Virus record (IMG/VR): IMGVR_UViG_3300037264_000469
Coordinates: 1-56,092 of that record
DNA from: a virus
Reading direction: 5' to 3' (one strand)
DNA length: 56,092 nucleotides
In this document: in pieces, positions 33,676-41,721 of the stretch
How the letters are laid out: each line of letters opens with the position of its first letter
Numbering within the stretch: the stretch's first letter is position 1
Position numbers and translations under genes: made by a program
The notes under the pieces: model-generated
The model's input: only the letters and a program-made list of their open reading frames with translations
The model's database searches: none
What the model was told of the DNA's origin: nothing

Positions 33676-33963
33676 TTATGTCTTTGAAACCGTAGGGGTA
33701 AATGTACCATCATTCATGTTAAGGTTTCCCTCTCCATATTTTTTAATAATAGTGTCTATAAGGTCTTGTTCAAGTTTTTGAAGATTCTGCCAACCTTCTT
33801 TCAACCCTTTTTCTTTTGCAACAAATTCCGATACCATACGGTCTAATTCCATCTTTTCAATTTGCAGTTCCCCAAATTTGAAAACCATTGCTTGAAATTT
33901 ACTTTGTAACATTTTAACTTCAGCAAGTTCTGCTTCGGAAATTTTAATATTTTCATTTGTCAT
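33676..33963 (-). CDS. Small coiled-coil protein, 95 aa
   Basis: I take the ATG at 33963 (MTNENIKISEAELAEVKMLQ) over the earlier in-frame ATG at 33999, which would leave only 5 bases before the divergent glycosyltransferase start. Residues 8-75 form a continuous amphipathic helix (SKFQAMVFKFGELQIEKMEL, VAKEKGLKEGWQNLQKLEQD). A short tail (KKYGEGNLNMNDGTFTP) follows that could be a beta hairpin. The length and helical-hairpin character recall prefoldin-like or fibre-assembly chaperone proteins. It lies between the sheath gene and the glycosyltransferase/fibre cluster. The function is unknown. Confidence 0.6.
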   Translation of the reverse strand: MTNENIKISEAELAEVKMLQSKFQAMVFKFGELQIEKMELDRMVSEFVAKEKGLKEGWQNLQKLEQDLIDTIIKKYGEGNLNMNDGTFTPTVSKT

Positions 33964-34004
33964 ATACCTATATATATAGGAAAGAAATTCTTTAAACATT
34001 GGTT

Positions 34005-34682
34005 ATGAAGGTCATTTTTTGTATACCCGGAAATAACTTTTCTGGAAACTTTTTAAAATCTTGGACTTCTCTATTATTAAACTGTTTTAATAATAATATT
34101 GAGGTATTATTGTCTCAAAGATATAATCCCAACATTTATTATGTTCGATCTGAATGTCTTGGAGCAAACTTATTACGCGGAAAAAAACAAGTTCCATTTG
34201 ACAATAAAATAAATTATGATTATTTAATGTGGATTGATTCCGATCAAATATTTGCTCCAGAACATTTTTTCTCTTTATTATCCGATAATAAGGATATTGT
34301 AGGTGGATTATATCTAATGGAAGGAAGAACTCATTTTGCCTCAGTAAAAACGTGGGATGAGGATTATTTTAGAAAAAACGGAACATTTCAATATTTAACA
34401 CCAAAAGACCTTTCTAGTAATGAAGAATTAATAGAAGTTGTTTACAGTGGATTTGGATTCCTTTTAATAAAACGAGGCGTATTTGAGAGTTTAGAATATC
34501 CGTGGTTTGAACCTCAAACTATAAACTTTGGAAATGATATTGAAGATTTTGCGTCTGATGATATATCCTTTTGTATTAAAGCAAAAAAAGCAGGATATCA
34601 AATATTTGTAGATCCTAAAGTTATAATAGGACACGAAAAATCCGAAATTTTATACATTCCAAAACTTAACTTGGAAGCTTAA
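34005..34682 (+). CDS. GT-A glycosyltransferase (family 2-like)
   Basis: The N-terminus, MKVIFCIPGNNFSGNFLKSW, leads into a GT-A fold. The metal-binding DXD motif is in YLMWIDSDQIF (about 74-84), followed by DIVGGLYLMEG and a C-terminal acceptor region with ASDDISFCIKAKKAGYQIFV (Asp-Asp before SFC), then DPKVIIGHEK. This pattern is typical of small phage and bacterial glycosyltransferases that use an NDP-sugar. I use the ATG at 34005; a TTG six bases earlier is also in frame. It is on the opposite strand from the other glycosyltransferases, and its stop codon overlaps the convergent stop of the 34679-36982 gene. It may be regulated separately. The acceptor is unknown: DNA, LPS or virion protein. 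Confidence 0.8.
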   Translation: MKVIFCIPGNNFSGNFLKSWTSLLLNCFNNNIEVLLSQRYNPNIYYVRSECLGANLLRGKKQVPFDNKINYDYLMWIDSDQIFAPEHFFSLLSDNKDIVGGLYLMEGRTHFASVKTWDEDYFRKNGTFQYLTPKDLSSNEELIEVVYSGFGFLLIKRGVFESLEYPWFEPQTINFGNDIEDFASDDISFCIKAKKAGYQIFVDPKVIIGHEKSEILYIPKLNLEA

Positions 34683-36982
34683 ATAATAAAAGAATTAACT
34701 AAAAGTGGTTGAATTGATTTTATAACTTTCTCCACGGTAATAGATTTGGAACAAAGATGGATATTTGGAGTTCCTTTATATTTAGGACAATATTCCCAAT
34801 CTTTATCAAAAACTTGTCCTTTCCAATTAAAACATCCTTGGCAAATATCTTCGGGAGGATTAATATTAATTTTATTAGAAAACTCACACCACGGATAACT
34901 AAATCCAGATATCATGGCAACTTTTTTATTCATTCCCCAAGCAATCCATGCAACCCCGGATGGTAACCCTATAAAAAATTCACAATGGAACAAATATTTC
35001 TGAACATCTGCTACAGATTCTACATTTGCATTAATAACATTAGATATATTTCTATCCGTTTTGCTAATATTAACAACCCTATATCCTCTCTCATTCAAAT
35101 ATAAAGCCAAGTTCTCCCACCCCTCGGGGTAATGCCAATATTTACATAAAGATGTAGATTCTGTAGCAATGCAAATATATTTTTCTACTATTGGTCTTTC
35201 TACATTTGGAATATGTAATAGAGGTCGAATTTCTTTATAATCTAACCCCAAAATATCAGAAGCTACTTTTTGTAAGGGCATTTCATTCCAAGGATGTGGC
35301 GAGGTAGATCTATTTTCGGTATTAAAACATCCAATTGAATATGACGCAAATATGTTATTGATTCCACTACCAGGAGATATAAATTCTAAGTCTGGATATC
35401 TTTCTTTAAATAAATCATTATGAAAAGTAGATACAATTACATGACAGTTGTGTTTTTTTCTAAATTCTTCTACATAAGGTATCCACGCAATATTATCTCC
35501 AAGAGCAGCACTATCAAATCCAATAAAAACTCTTTGCCCAGTCAAATTTATTTTATCGTCAAAAATACATTGATTATTAGTTATTATTCTTATTTTCCAA
35601 TCCAAATAATACTTGGTAAATGGTCGCGTCCATTGGCTTGGCTTTAAATTAGCCGCGTAAGTAATAAAATTATTTTTTTGATCTATGAATTCTACTCTAT
35701 AATCTTGATTTGGATCTCCTCCTTTAAGTTCTATATAAGGGCCATCAACATAATGGCGAATTATTTGAAGTGGAGGGTGTTTTTTAGCGAAAACTCTTTC
35801 TTTTGCTGGAGTTATTTCATTATAAAAAGATATCAATTTATTTTTAAAAAAAACATTTTCGTCTTTTTTCTTTAAAATCTCTTCATTATAAATAATTTCG
35901 TTTATTTTTCTTGCCACTGGGGGGGTTTTAACACAGTGAAACATAAAAACATCATCTTTATTTCTCGGAATATACGATTGAGAAGGATATCCTAAACTAA
36001 AATTATTTAAGTCGTTTAAATGTTCTTTTTGAGAATTGAAATAATAAAAAAACTTTACATCCTTTTCGGTGTGTATATTAATGGACGCAAATGTAAAGAG
36101 TGCTTTTGTTTTTCTTTTCCACAACAAACAATTCAATAATAATTCATCATGAAGATATTCTTCTAAACGTATTTTTGCTATTTCGTTAGATGTGCATATT
36201 TCGTGCCATTCTTCCAGTAGATCTTTATGAGTTATATTGTAATGAATTACATTAGTCATTCCATGAGGCATAAATTGATTTTCCGGAGTTCCTAATTTTA
36301 AATATTCTCTTACCTTTGGTCCGGGAATATATAAAGTTCCATTCATTATAATATAATCCCACGCACTTTTTTGTAAAATTAACATATTTTCTTGCGGAGG
36401 AGAATAATTTACAAACTTTTCTATATTACTTCTAACCTGAATATCGGAATCCATAAATAAACCATTCGCAATTCCATCTTTTAAAGATTGTAATAATATT
36501 TTTGGTTTAGTTAAGAGAACCGTATCATGGTCGGGGCATTTCTCGTTATTATCAAAATATACATTTTCTAAATTATGACTTTTGATTTTAGAATGATAAT
36601 TTATAGTGTAATGATAAATTGGTGTATTAGTATATTTTCTTATTCCATCTATTAAACAAGATGTTATTTCTTCAAATTTGTCATTTGATATTAAAACTAT
36701 AGACGTAGAACTTTTATTTTTATTAATTTGATCTTTATATATACATGTACTATTTTGAAAAATATCTATATAAAATTCTTCGGTATTCCAAGTATTAAAA
36801 AAATTATTATATATAAAAGAAAAAGTTTTTTCTTCTGTCGGTAAAAAATCACAAACCTGAAAAATTACTTCATGAAAATATATATTTTTTACAGATACAA
36901 AACATTCTTTTAAAAATTTATTTGATAAATTTTTAACGCTTATTCTATTTTCAAGAAGTTTAATATCGAAGATTTTTTGCAT
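34679..36982 (-). CDS. Fusion: GT-A-like domain + autotransporter-type heptosyltransferase (TibC/BAHT-like)
   Basis: The N-terminal part (about 90-350) looks like a GT-A glycosyltransferase, with SIVLISNDKFEEITSCLIDG and a DXD-like LFMDSDIQV near 188-196. Residues 485-767 resemble bacterial autotransporter O-heptosyltransferases: VFIGFDSAALGDNIAWIPYV, EEFRKKHNCHVIVSTFHNDL, a WNEMPLQKVASDILGLDY block, and CKYWHYPEGWENLALYLNER, followed by FFIGLPSGVAWIAWG. The diagnostic iron-finger cysteines are present as CQGC (714, 717), EYC (732) and HLC (744). Known TibC-family enzymes add heptose to serine side chains of surface proteins. In this operon the obvious Ser/Thr-rich targets are the two fibres encoded upstream. 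The gene starts 23 bases inside the preceding gene and ends against the convergent 34005-34682 gene. GGGAG precedes the ATG. Confidence 0.78.
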   Translation of the reverse strand: MQKIFDIKLLENRISVKNLSNKFLKECFVSVKNIYFHEVIFQVCDFLPTEEKTFSFIYNNFFNTWNTEEFYIDIFQNSTCIYKDQINKNKSSTSIVLISNDKFEEITSCLIDGIRKYTNTPIYHYTINYHSKIKSHNLENVYFDNNEKCPDHDTVLLTKPKILLQSLKDGIANGLFMDSDIQVRSNIEKFVNYSPPQENMLILQKSAWDYIIMNGTLYIPGPKVREYLKLGTPENQFMPHGMTNVIHYNITHKDLLEEWHEICTSNEIAKIRLEEYLHDELLLNCLLWKRKTKALFTFASINIHTEKDVKFFYYFNSQKEHLNDLNNFSLGYPSQSYIPRNKDDVFMFHCVKTPPVARKINEIIYNEEILKKKDENVFFKNKLISFYNEITPAKERVFAKKHPPLQIIRHYVDGPYIELKGGDPNQDYRVEFIDQKNNFITYAANLKPSQWTRPFTKYYLDWKIRIITNNQCIFDDKINLTGQRVFIGFDSAALGDNIAWIPYVEEFRKKHNCHVIVSTFHNDLFKERYPDLEFISPGSGINNIFASYSIGCFNTENRSTSPHPWNEMPLQKVASDILGLDYKEIRPLLHIPNVERPIVEKYICIATESTSLCKYWHYPEGWENLALYLNERGYRVVNISKTDRNISNVINANVESVADVQKYLFHCEFFIGLPSGVAWIAWGMNKKVAMISGFSYPWCEFSNKININPPEDICQGCFNWKGQVFDKDWEYCPKYKGTPNIHLCSKSITVEKVIKSIQPLLVNSFII

Positions 36983-38543
36983 AAATTACTCCCATGTTAC
37001 TATCTAACATATTAACGTTAGTATCATATCCATAGTATGGCAACCATGTATAATCAAAATCATTTCTGGCTAATTTTTCTATTATTGATAAAACTTTATA
37101 ATTGGTATTATCATGAAATTCTATTATCATTTGTTTAATTCTACAAAGATTTTTATCAGAAATACTATCGAAAAACATATACTCCGCGCCCTCAATATCT
37201 ATTTTCATAAAATCCAGTATATTTTCTTTTATTTCATTTTCAAATAAAACATCTGGTGTTATAGTGGGAACCTTTATTGTATTTATTGTTTTTTGAGAAT
37301 CAATTATTGGAAATACGCTAGATACAACTGAAACATCTTCACATTGATAAAAATCTATTGAAGTCATACTGTCGTATACAGCATTAGGAATAATTTTTAC
37401 ATTTTTATAATGCCCTAGTATTTCGATCAACATACTTGTATTTCTGGGGTTGGCTTCCACCATATAAATTTTACAATTTGGATCTACTACGAAATTAATG
37501 CTTGCCATCCCAATATTTGTTCCAATATCCAAATAATTTTTTATATTTTTTAATTTATCATTTAAATTTACATCTTCATAAATTTTAAAATTAATTAAGG
37601 CATTGAAATCTTGTAGTTTTCTATGTTCTTTATATTTATTTCGCTTAAATTTATTACACAGTGGATGTTTTAAAGAAAAATCTTTAACATTGAAATTTTT
37701 TATTATTTTAGTTTTGGAATTTTTAGGAATAAATTCTACATAAAACCCATTTTGTAATTCGGAATTTATTGGTGGAAGTATCCACAAAGTTAATTTTGGG
37801 GGAATGACTCTATTTTTAAGGAAATAAACCTCGAGATCTGTGAAATAATCAAATATATAAATATCCCCATCAAACATAGCCTCAGACTCATTAGAAATAT
37901 AATATCTATTTTCTAATGCATTATATGAAACTTGAAGTCCAGAATAATCATATCCTACTTTATCTATTTTATTGTCACCAAAAAATTCTGCTTTATTTGG
38001 ATACGTAAATATTTTATGTTCTAGTTTTTTCTCTTTAATTGTTAAAACCCAGCACAATTCCAAAAGATTGCACTTGGCAAACATTTCTTCGATGGTCTTG
38101 TAAACCGGAAAGGTATCCAATAAGAAATTTACATTACAGAAAAAACTATTGGTTGCCAAAAAATATTCTCCCCACTGACAAGAAACAAAATCATATTTAT
38201 AATCTTTGATCCAGTCTTTAAAATGATGGATATCTACAATTTCACTATCATATGTTATTTTATATGCCCATTCTATTCCCACAAACCTTAAGTGTTCAAA
38301 GGACTGTCGTATTAGAACATTTTCTGCCACCCCATGAGAATATTTTCTATCATCAATTATATTTGACCTTTCGTATATAACATAATCACATTTTTCTTGA
38401 ATATCTTCTGGTATGATAGAATGAGAAGATAACACTAAATAATAATTTTCGGTAGAAATTTTATTTATCATATCACGAAGACATTCTAATCCTTCGTCTG
38501 AACTTTGATAATAAGTTATAACCCATCCTATTTTTTTATTCAT
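36960..38543 (-). CDS. Fusion: GT-A-like domain + FkbM-type methyltransferase
   Basis: Residues 1-200 resemble a GT-A fold with an N-terminal IGWVITYYQSSDEGLECLRD strand-helix and EWAYKITYDSEIVD (a possible DXE acid motif, about 92-105). The middle (about 220-330) is unassigned. Residues 336-527 are an FkbM-type SAM methyltransferase: NYLDIGTNIGMAS (336-348, SAM loop), YMVEANPRN, then FMKIDIEGAEYMF (445-457), the signature of this family. FkbM enzymes O-methylate sugars and polyketides, so this part probably caps a sugar hydroxyl on a glycan built by the neighbouring transferases. Its ATG overlaps the stop codon of the preceding gene by four bases (ATGA), so translation is coupled. Confidence 0.78.
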   Translation of the reverse strand: MNKKIGWVITYYQSSDEGLECLRDMINKISTENYYLVLSSHSIIPEDIQEKCDYVIYERSNIIDDRKYSHGVAENVLIRQSFEHLRFVGIEWAYKITYDSEIVDIHHFKDWIKDYKYDFVSCQWGEYFLATNSFFCNVNFLLDTFPVYKTIEEMFAKCNLLELCWVLTIKEKKLEHKIFTYPNKAEFFGDNKIDKVGYDYSGLQVSYNALENRYYISNESEAMFDGDIYIFDYFTDLEVYFLKNRVIPPKLTLWILPPINSELQNGFYVEFIPKNSKTKIIKNFNVKDFSLKHPLCNKFKRNKYKEHRKLQDFNALINFKIYEDVNLNDKLKNIKNYLDIGTNIGMASINFVVDPNCKIYMVEANPRNTSMLIEILGHYKNVKIIPNAVYDSMTSIDFYQCEDVSVVSSVFPIIDSQKTINTIKVPTITPDVLFENEIKENILDFMKIDIEGAEYMFFDSISDKNLCRIKQMIIEFHDNTNYKVLSIIEKLARNDFDYTWLPYYGYDTNVNMLDSNMGVIYAKNLRY

Positions 38544-40174
38544 ACTCTTTCCCCACTATAATCAATTTTATCCAAAAGAGAATATCCAGAAAATTGCATA
38601 GTCAAAATCTCATCAAACACGCCGGTCTTATATTTGTTCAGATTGTTCATGAATAGTAAATCAGTTACATTCCATGGTGCAGTAGCATACATATTTTTAA
38701 ATAATTCATACGACCTTCGCGGGATCAAATAAGCATGAGCAGCAACAAAGTGACTTACAATCATATAATCGTTTTTTTTCTCTAAAATATTTTCGTTGTG
38801 ATGATGAACAAATGAAAACATTATTAAATCTTTATTATTATTTAAAATTTTACATGCTTTATTTATGTAATTAACAAATTGATCTGTGGTTATTCTTATA
38901 CCACAATCACACTCAAACATCATTATAAAATCATATTTATCTTCGGCAATAGCCTCAAGTAATCCATTCTTATGTGCTAAATAACATCCATAATGTCCCG
39001 GTGTTAATTTTCCACCGGGTTCCATAGAAATAAGGTCTGGGTTAATGCAATTTTCTCTGGGTGGAAGTTCCTTATATGGTTTATTAAAACACATTTTATA
39101 ATCTATTCCATAGTTTTTCAATTTTGATAAAGTTTGAATAGATTTCATTTCTCTTTTTGCAAATACATCCGTTAAAAGATGCCGAGCAGTTATTTTATAA
39201 TCTGCGGAAGATAAATCAATTTTAACATCATATGAAGAAGTTTCATATAATAAATATGATTTTATCAGTTTGATATTTTTATCAAAATCATCAGTTAGAA
39301 ATTGTATATTTTTGAATTTAGATAGTCCATCGCCATAAGTGCTTAAATTATATGCTAAAATAGGAATATTATAACTATTTGCCTCTACCAAGGTAATCGG
39401 TCTATTTTCAAATTTAGAAGTAAAAAGGAATAAATCACCTGCTATTAAGAATTTATAAACATCGTCTCTTTCATTCCACAATACACAATTATTTGGCATG
39501 TCATCTAATAGTGGTTTCCAATAAGCCTCAAAATTCAAAGCTCTATTTCCTATAAAATGAAATATTATTTTTTTATCTTTTAATTTTTTGGCATACTCAA
39601 AGATTTCTTTTTGATTTTTTCCAGGTGTAAAAAGACCTACGTTTATAACATGAAAATACGACGGATCTAAACCTAACTCATCTAAATATCTTCGTTTTAA
39701 ATCGGCAGTAGAATGTGGAAATTCTAATACATCAAAATCATTGGTTGTTTTTATGTATTGTTCCATGTTACATCCAGAAACAAACATGGTTTTATCCGCC
39801 ATAACCCATTTATCATTTAAATTGAACATAGTTCCATGAGTAGTTTCACAAATTTTGTAGGAACTATTTCCATACAATCTTTTTAAAATATCATCGGTAA
39901 TAAACGTTTCTGGATATTCTTCAAAATGAACTATTTCTGGATTTATTTTTTCTATTATTGAAAATATTTCTTCTTTATTAGAAGAAAGAGTAATAAGTTT
40001 TTCTCGTATTAATTCTCTTAATTTGTTTTTTTGAATAACATATGCATCGGCTATATTATCCCATTCTACGATATAAACATCAAACTCATTTACAAGACAT
40101 TGTACCTTTTTCAAAAGATATTGAGGCAATCCGCCGGTGGATAAATGAGGTGTAATAAATAAAATTTTCTTCAT
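38540..40174 (-). CDS. Fusion: GT4-like (GT-B) + GT25-like glycosyltransferase
   Basis: The N-terminal domain (about 1-320) starts MKKILFITPHLSTGGLPQYL, the classic GT-B/GT4 opening, and has VGLFTPGKNQKEIFEYAKKL and the LVEANSYNIPILAYN region of the nucleotide-sugar site. Residues about 371-544 resemble family GT25: KLTPGHYGCYLAHKNGLLEA (390-409), then MMFECDCG (ECD at 421-423, a DXD-like acid site) and SHFVAAHAYLIPRRS (474-488). GT25 includes LPS sugar transferases and the animal procollagen galactosyltransferases; the substrate here is not known. It is in the middle of the glycosyltransferase operon, 49 bases after the GT4 gene. Having two enzymes in one chain suggests two consecutive sugar additions. 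Confidence 0.75.
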   Translation of the reverse strand: MKKILFITPHLSTGGLPQYLLKKVQCLVNEFDVYIVEWDNIADAYVIQKNKLRELIREKLITLSSNKEEIFSIIEKINPEIVHFEEYPETFITDDILKRLYGNSSYKICETTHGTMFNLNDKWVMADKTMFVSGCNMEQYIKTTNDFDVLEFPHSTADLKRRYLDELGLDPSYFHVINVGLFTPGKNQKEIFEYAKKLKDKKIIFHFIGNRALNFEAYWKPLLDDMPNNCVLWNERDDVYKFLIAGDLFLFTSKFENRPITLVEANSYNIPILAYNLSTYGDGLSKFKNIQFLTDDFDKNIKLIKSYLLYETSSYDVKIDLSSADYKITARHLLTDVFAKREMKSIQTLSKLKNYGIDYKMCFNKPYKELPPRENCINPDLISMEPGGKLTPGHYGCYLAHKNGLLEAIAEDKYDFIMMFECDCGIRITTDQFVNYINKACKILNNNKDLIMFSFVHHHNENILEKKNDYMIVSHFVAAHAYLIPRRSYELFKNMYATAPWNVTDLLFMNNLNKYKTGVFDEILTMQFSGYSLLDKIDYSGERV

Positions 40175-40223
40175 AACTTATTCGGTCATATATAGTATTT
40201 AAAACGGATTAAATCAACGAAAA

Positions 40224-41408
40224 TTATAATTTTTGACTTTTTATAATCCTTAAAAGGTTGTCTACAGTATTTTCTTCCGTAAGATGTGAAACTTTCTTAT
40301 TAGATAGCAACCCCTTTTCAATAATTTTGCTTTTATTATTATAACAATATCTAAAATTTTCTACAACACTTTTTTCATTAACTTTAGCCCAAAATCCTTC
40401 GGTAGGACCATACATTCCTAATGCTAATTCTTCTTCATAATCTATTGGAATTCCTACGTGTTCATCAAAAAATTCAGTTATTCCGCCATAATTTGCGGCC
40501 ATAACTGGTCTACCACACATCATTGCTTCGTGTTGCATAAGACCCCAACCTTCAGAATAAGACAAAGAGACGAAAACATCAAGACTTGCATAATAATCTG
40601 CCATTTTTTCTTCGGTATAATCATCAAATATTATTTTAATTCTGGAATCTGCATATCTCGGAAAGGATGAATACTGTTTGATATCAATTTTCACTCTTAA
40701 TTCTACATCTTTAATTTTTGGATTAAATGCTTTGCAAAAACATTCTATTGTATATTCCAATCTTTTTCTTGTTTGGTTTTGTGCTTCGCCACATCCAAAT
40801 ACCATTTTGGATTCAGTATGGGGAGGTCTATAAAAAAACGTATTTGGATTGATTCCAAGAGGTACAACATATATTGGAGAAGTTGTTCCGCTCTGTAAAA
40901 AATTAATACGATTCCAATTGGATGGAACTAATATTCTATTGTTGGGGTGGTTAAATCTGTTTACAACCATTGCGTCTAATTGAGAAGATTCCCACATCGT
41001 ATATATAAATTTTTTTCTTTTTAAATTGGAATTTAATAGGTGATTTTTTAATTGAAAATCCAGTGATAACGGGCAAACAACAAATTCATCCGTAGATAAC
41101 AATAAATCTCTTCCCACTGATCGAATTAAAGATGCATATTTTCCAACAACATTTGTATCAGTTGGAAGAATATATAAATCAACCCCCCTTAATAAAAAAT
41201 TTCTTATAAATACATCTATTATTTTACCATATCCAGAAATTGTATTAAGTGGAGATTTAAATAATAATATCACATCTTCTTCACTCGGTCGTTGTAACAT
41301 TTGTTGTGGCACGGGTGTACCCAAATTATTTTTACATAATTTATTTTTATGGGCAACAAACGATGAACTCAAAGCATTTGTAATATCAGATATAACATAT
41401 TCTATCAT
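40224..41408 (-). CDS. Glycosyltransferase family 4-like
   Basis: A GT-B fold glycosyltransferase. The conserved parts are the linker phrase TSPIYVVPLGINPNTFFYRP and the C-terminal EX7E-type region SLSYSEGWGLMQHEAMMCGR with PVMAANYGGITEF, which binds the nucleotide sugar. The N-terminal 40 residues (EYVISDITNALSSSFVAHKN) are unlike the family and may be an adaptor. It is the first glycosyltransferase gene in the operon after the fibres and the small 41412-41714 gene, from which it is separated by three bases. The likely role is extension of a glycan, with the acceptor inferred to be a virion protein or a cell-surface glycan. Length 394 is normal. Confidence 0.85.
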   Translation of the reverse strand: MIEYVISDITNALSSSFVAHKNKLCKNNLGTPVPQQMLQRPSEEDVILLFKSPLNTISGYGKIIDVFIRNFLLRGVDLYILPTDTNVVGKYASLIRSVGRDLLLSTDEFVVCPLSLDFQLKNHLLNSNLKRKKFIYTMWESSQLDAMVVNRFNHPNNRILVPSNWNRINFLQSGTTSPIYVVPLGINPNTFFYRPPHTESKMVFGCGEAQNQTRKRLEYTIECFCKAFNPKIKDVELRVKIDIKQYSSFPRYADSRIKIIFDDYTEEKMADYYASLDVFVSLSYSEGWGLMQHEAMMCGRPVMAANYGGITEFFDEHVGIPIDYEEELALGMYGPTEGFWAKVNEKSVVENFRYCYNNKSKIIEKGLLSNKKVSHLTEENTVDNLLRIIKSQKL

Positions 41409-41411
41409 AAA

Positions 41412-41714
41412 TTATGGAGGATTACTTCCTGACGAAGAAAGATCATCTATATCGTCTGATGGAATAAATTCTGCTCCAATGGGAATATCATCAAACGAAT
41501 TATGATCTCTAATATATTCACGAATTGAAGGTTTTAATGTAGAAAATACAATTTGGCATACTTCTGTGACGCTTTTTCCAGAACAATCCGAAATTGGAAT
41601 ATGATGTTCAAAATATCGTATTTGTCTATTTGAAAGTATAACATCAAATCCTATTATTCGACGAAGATTATGATCTTCGTATCGTTTTAATATTAATTTA
41701 TAATTTTGTGGCAT
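41412..41714 (-). CDS. Conserved small protein between fibre and glycosyltransferase genes, 100 aa
   Basis: I choose the ATG at 41714 (MPQNYKLILKRYEDHNLRRI), 7 bases after the fibre stop. A GTG at 41759 would add 15 residues and overlap the fibre gene. The protein has a compact alpha/beta region (IGFDVILSNRQIRYFEHHIP, then SVTEVCQIVFSTLKPSIREY) and a disordered acidic C-terminus (SDDIDDLSSSGS). I do not recognise the family. Its position suggests a fibre-associated role, such as a chaperone or adaptor, which is inference. Confidence 0.6.
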   Translation of the reverse strand: MPQNYKLILKRYEDHNLRRIIGFDVILSNRQIRYFEHHIPISDCSGKSVTEVCQIVFSTLKPSIREYIRDHNSFDDIPIGAEFIPSDDIDDLSSSGSNPP

Positions 41715-41721
41715 ATGTTTG

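Noticed and set aside
33964-33999. Extended N-terminus of the coiled-coil gene from the ATG at 33999
   Set aside because: It would start 5 bases from the divergent glycosyltransferase ATG, and the added residues do not fit the helical pattern.
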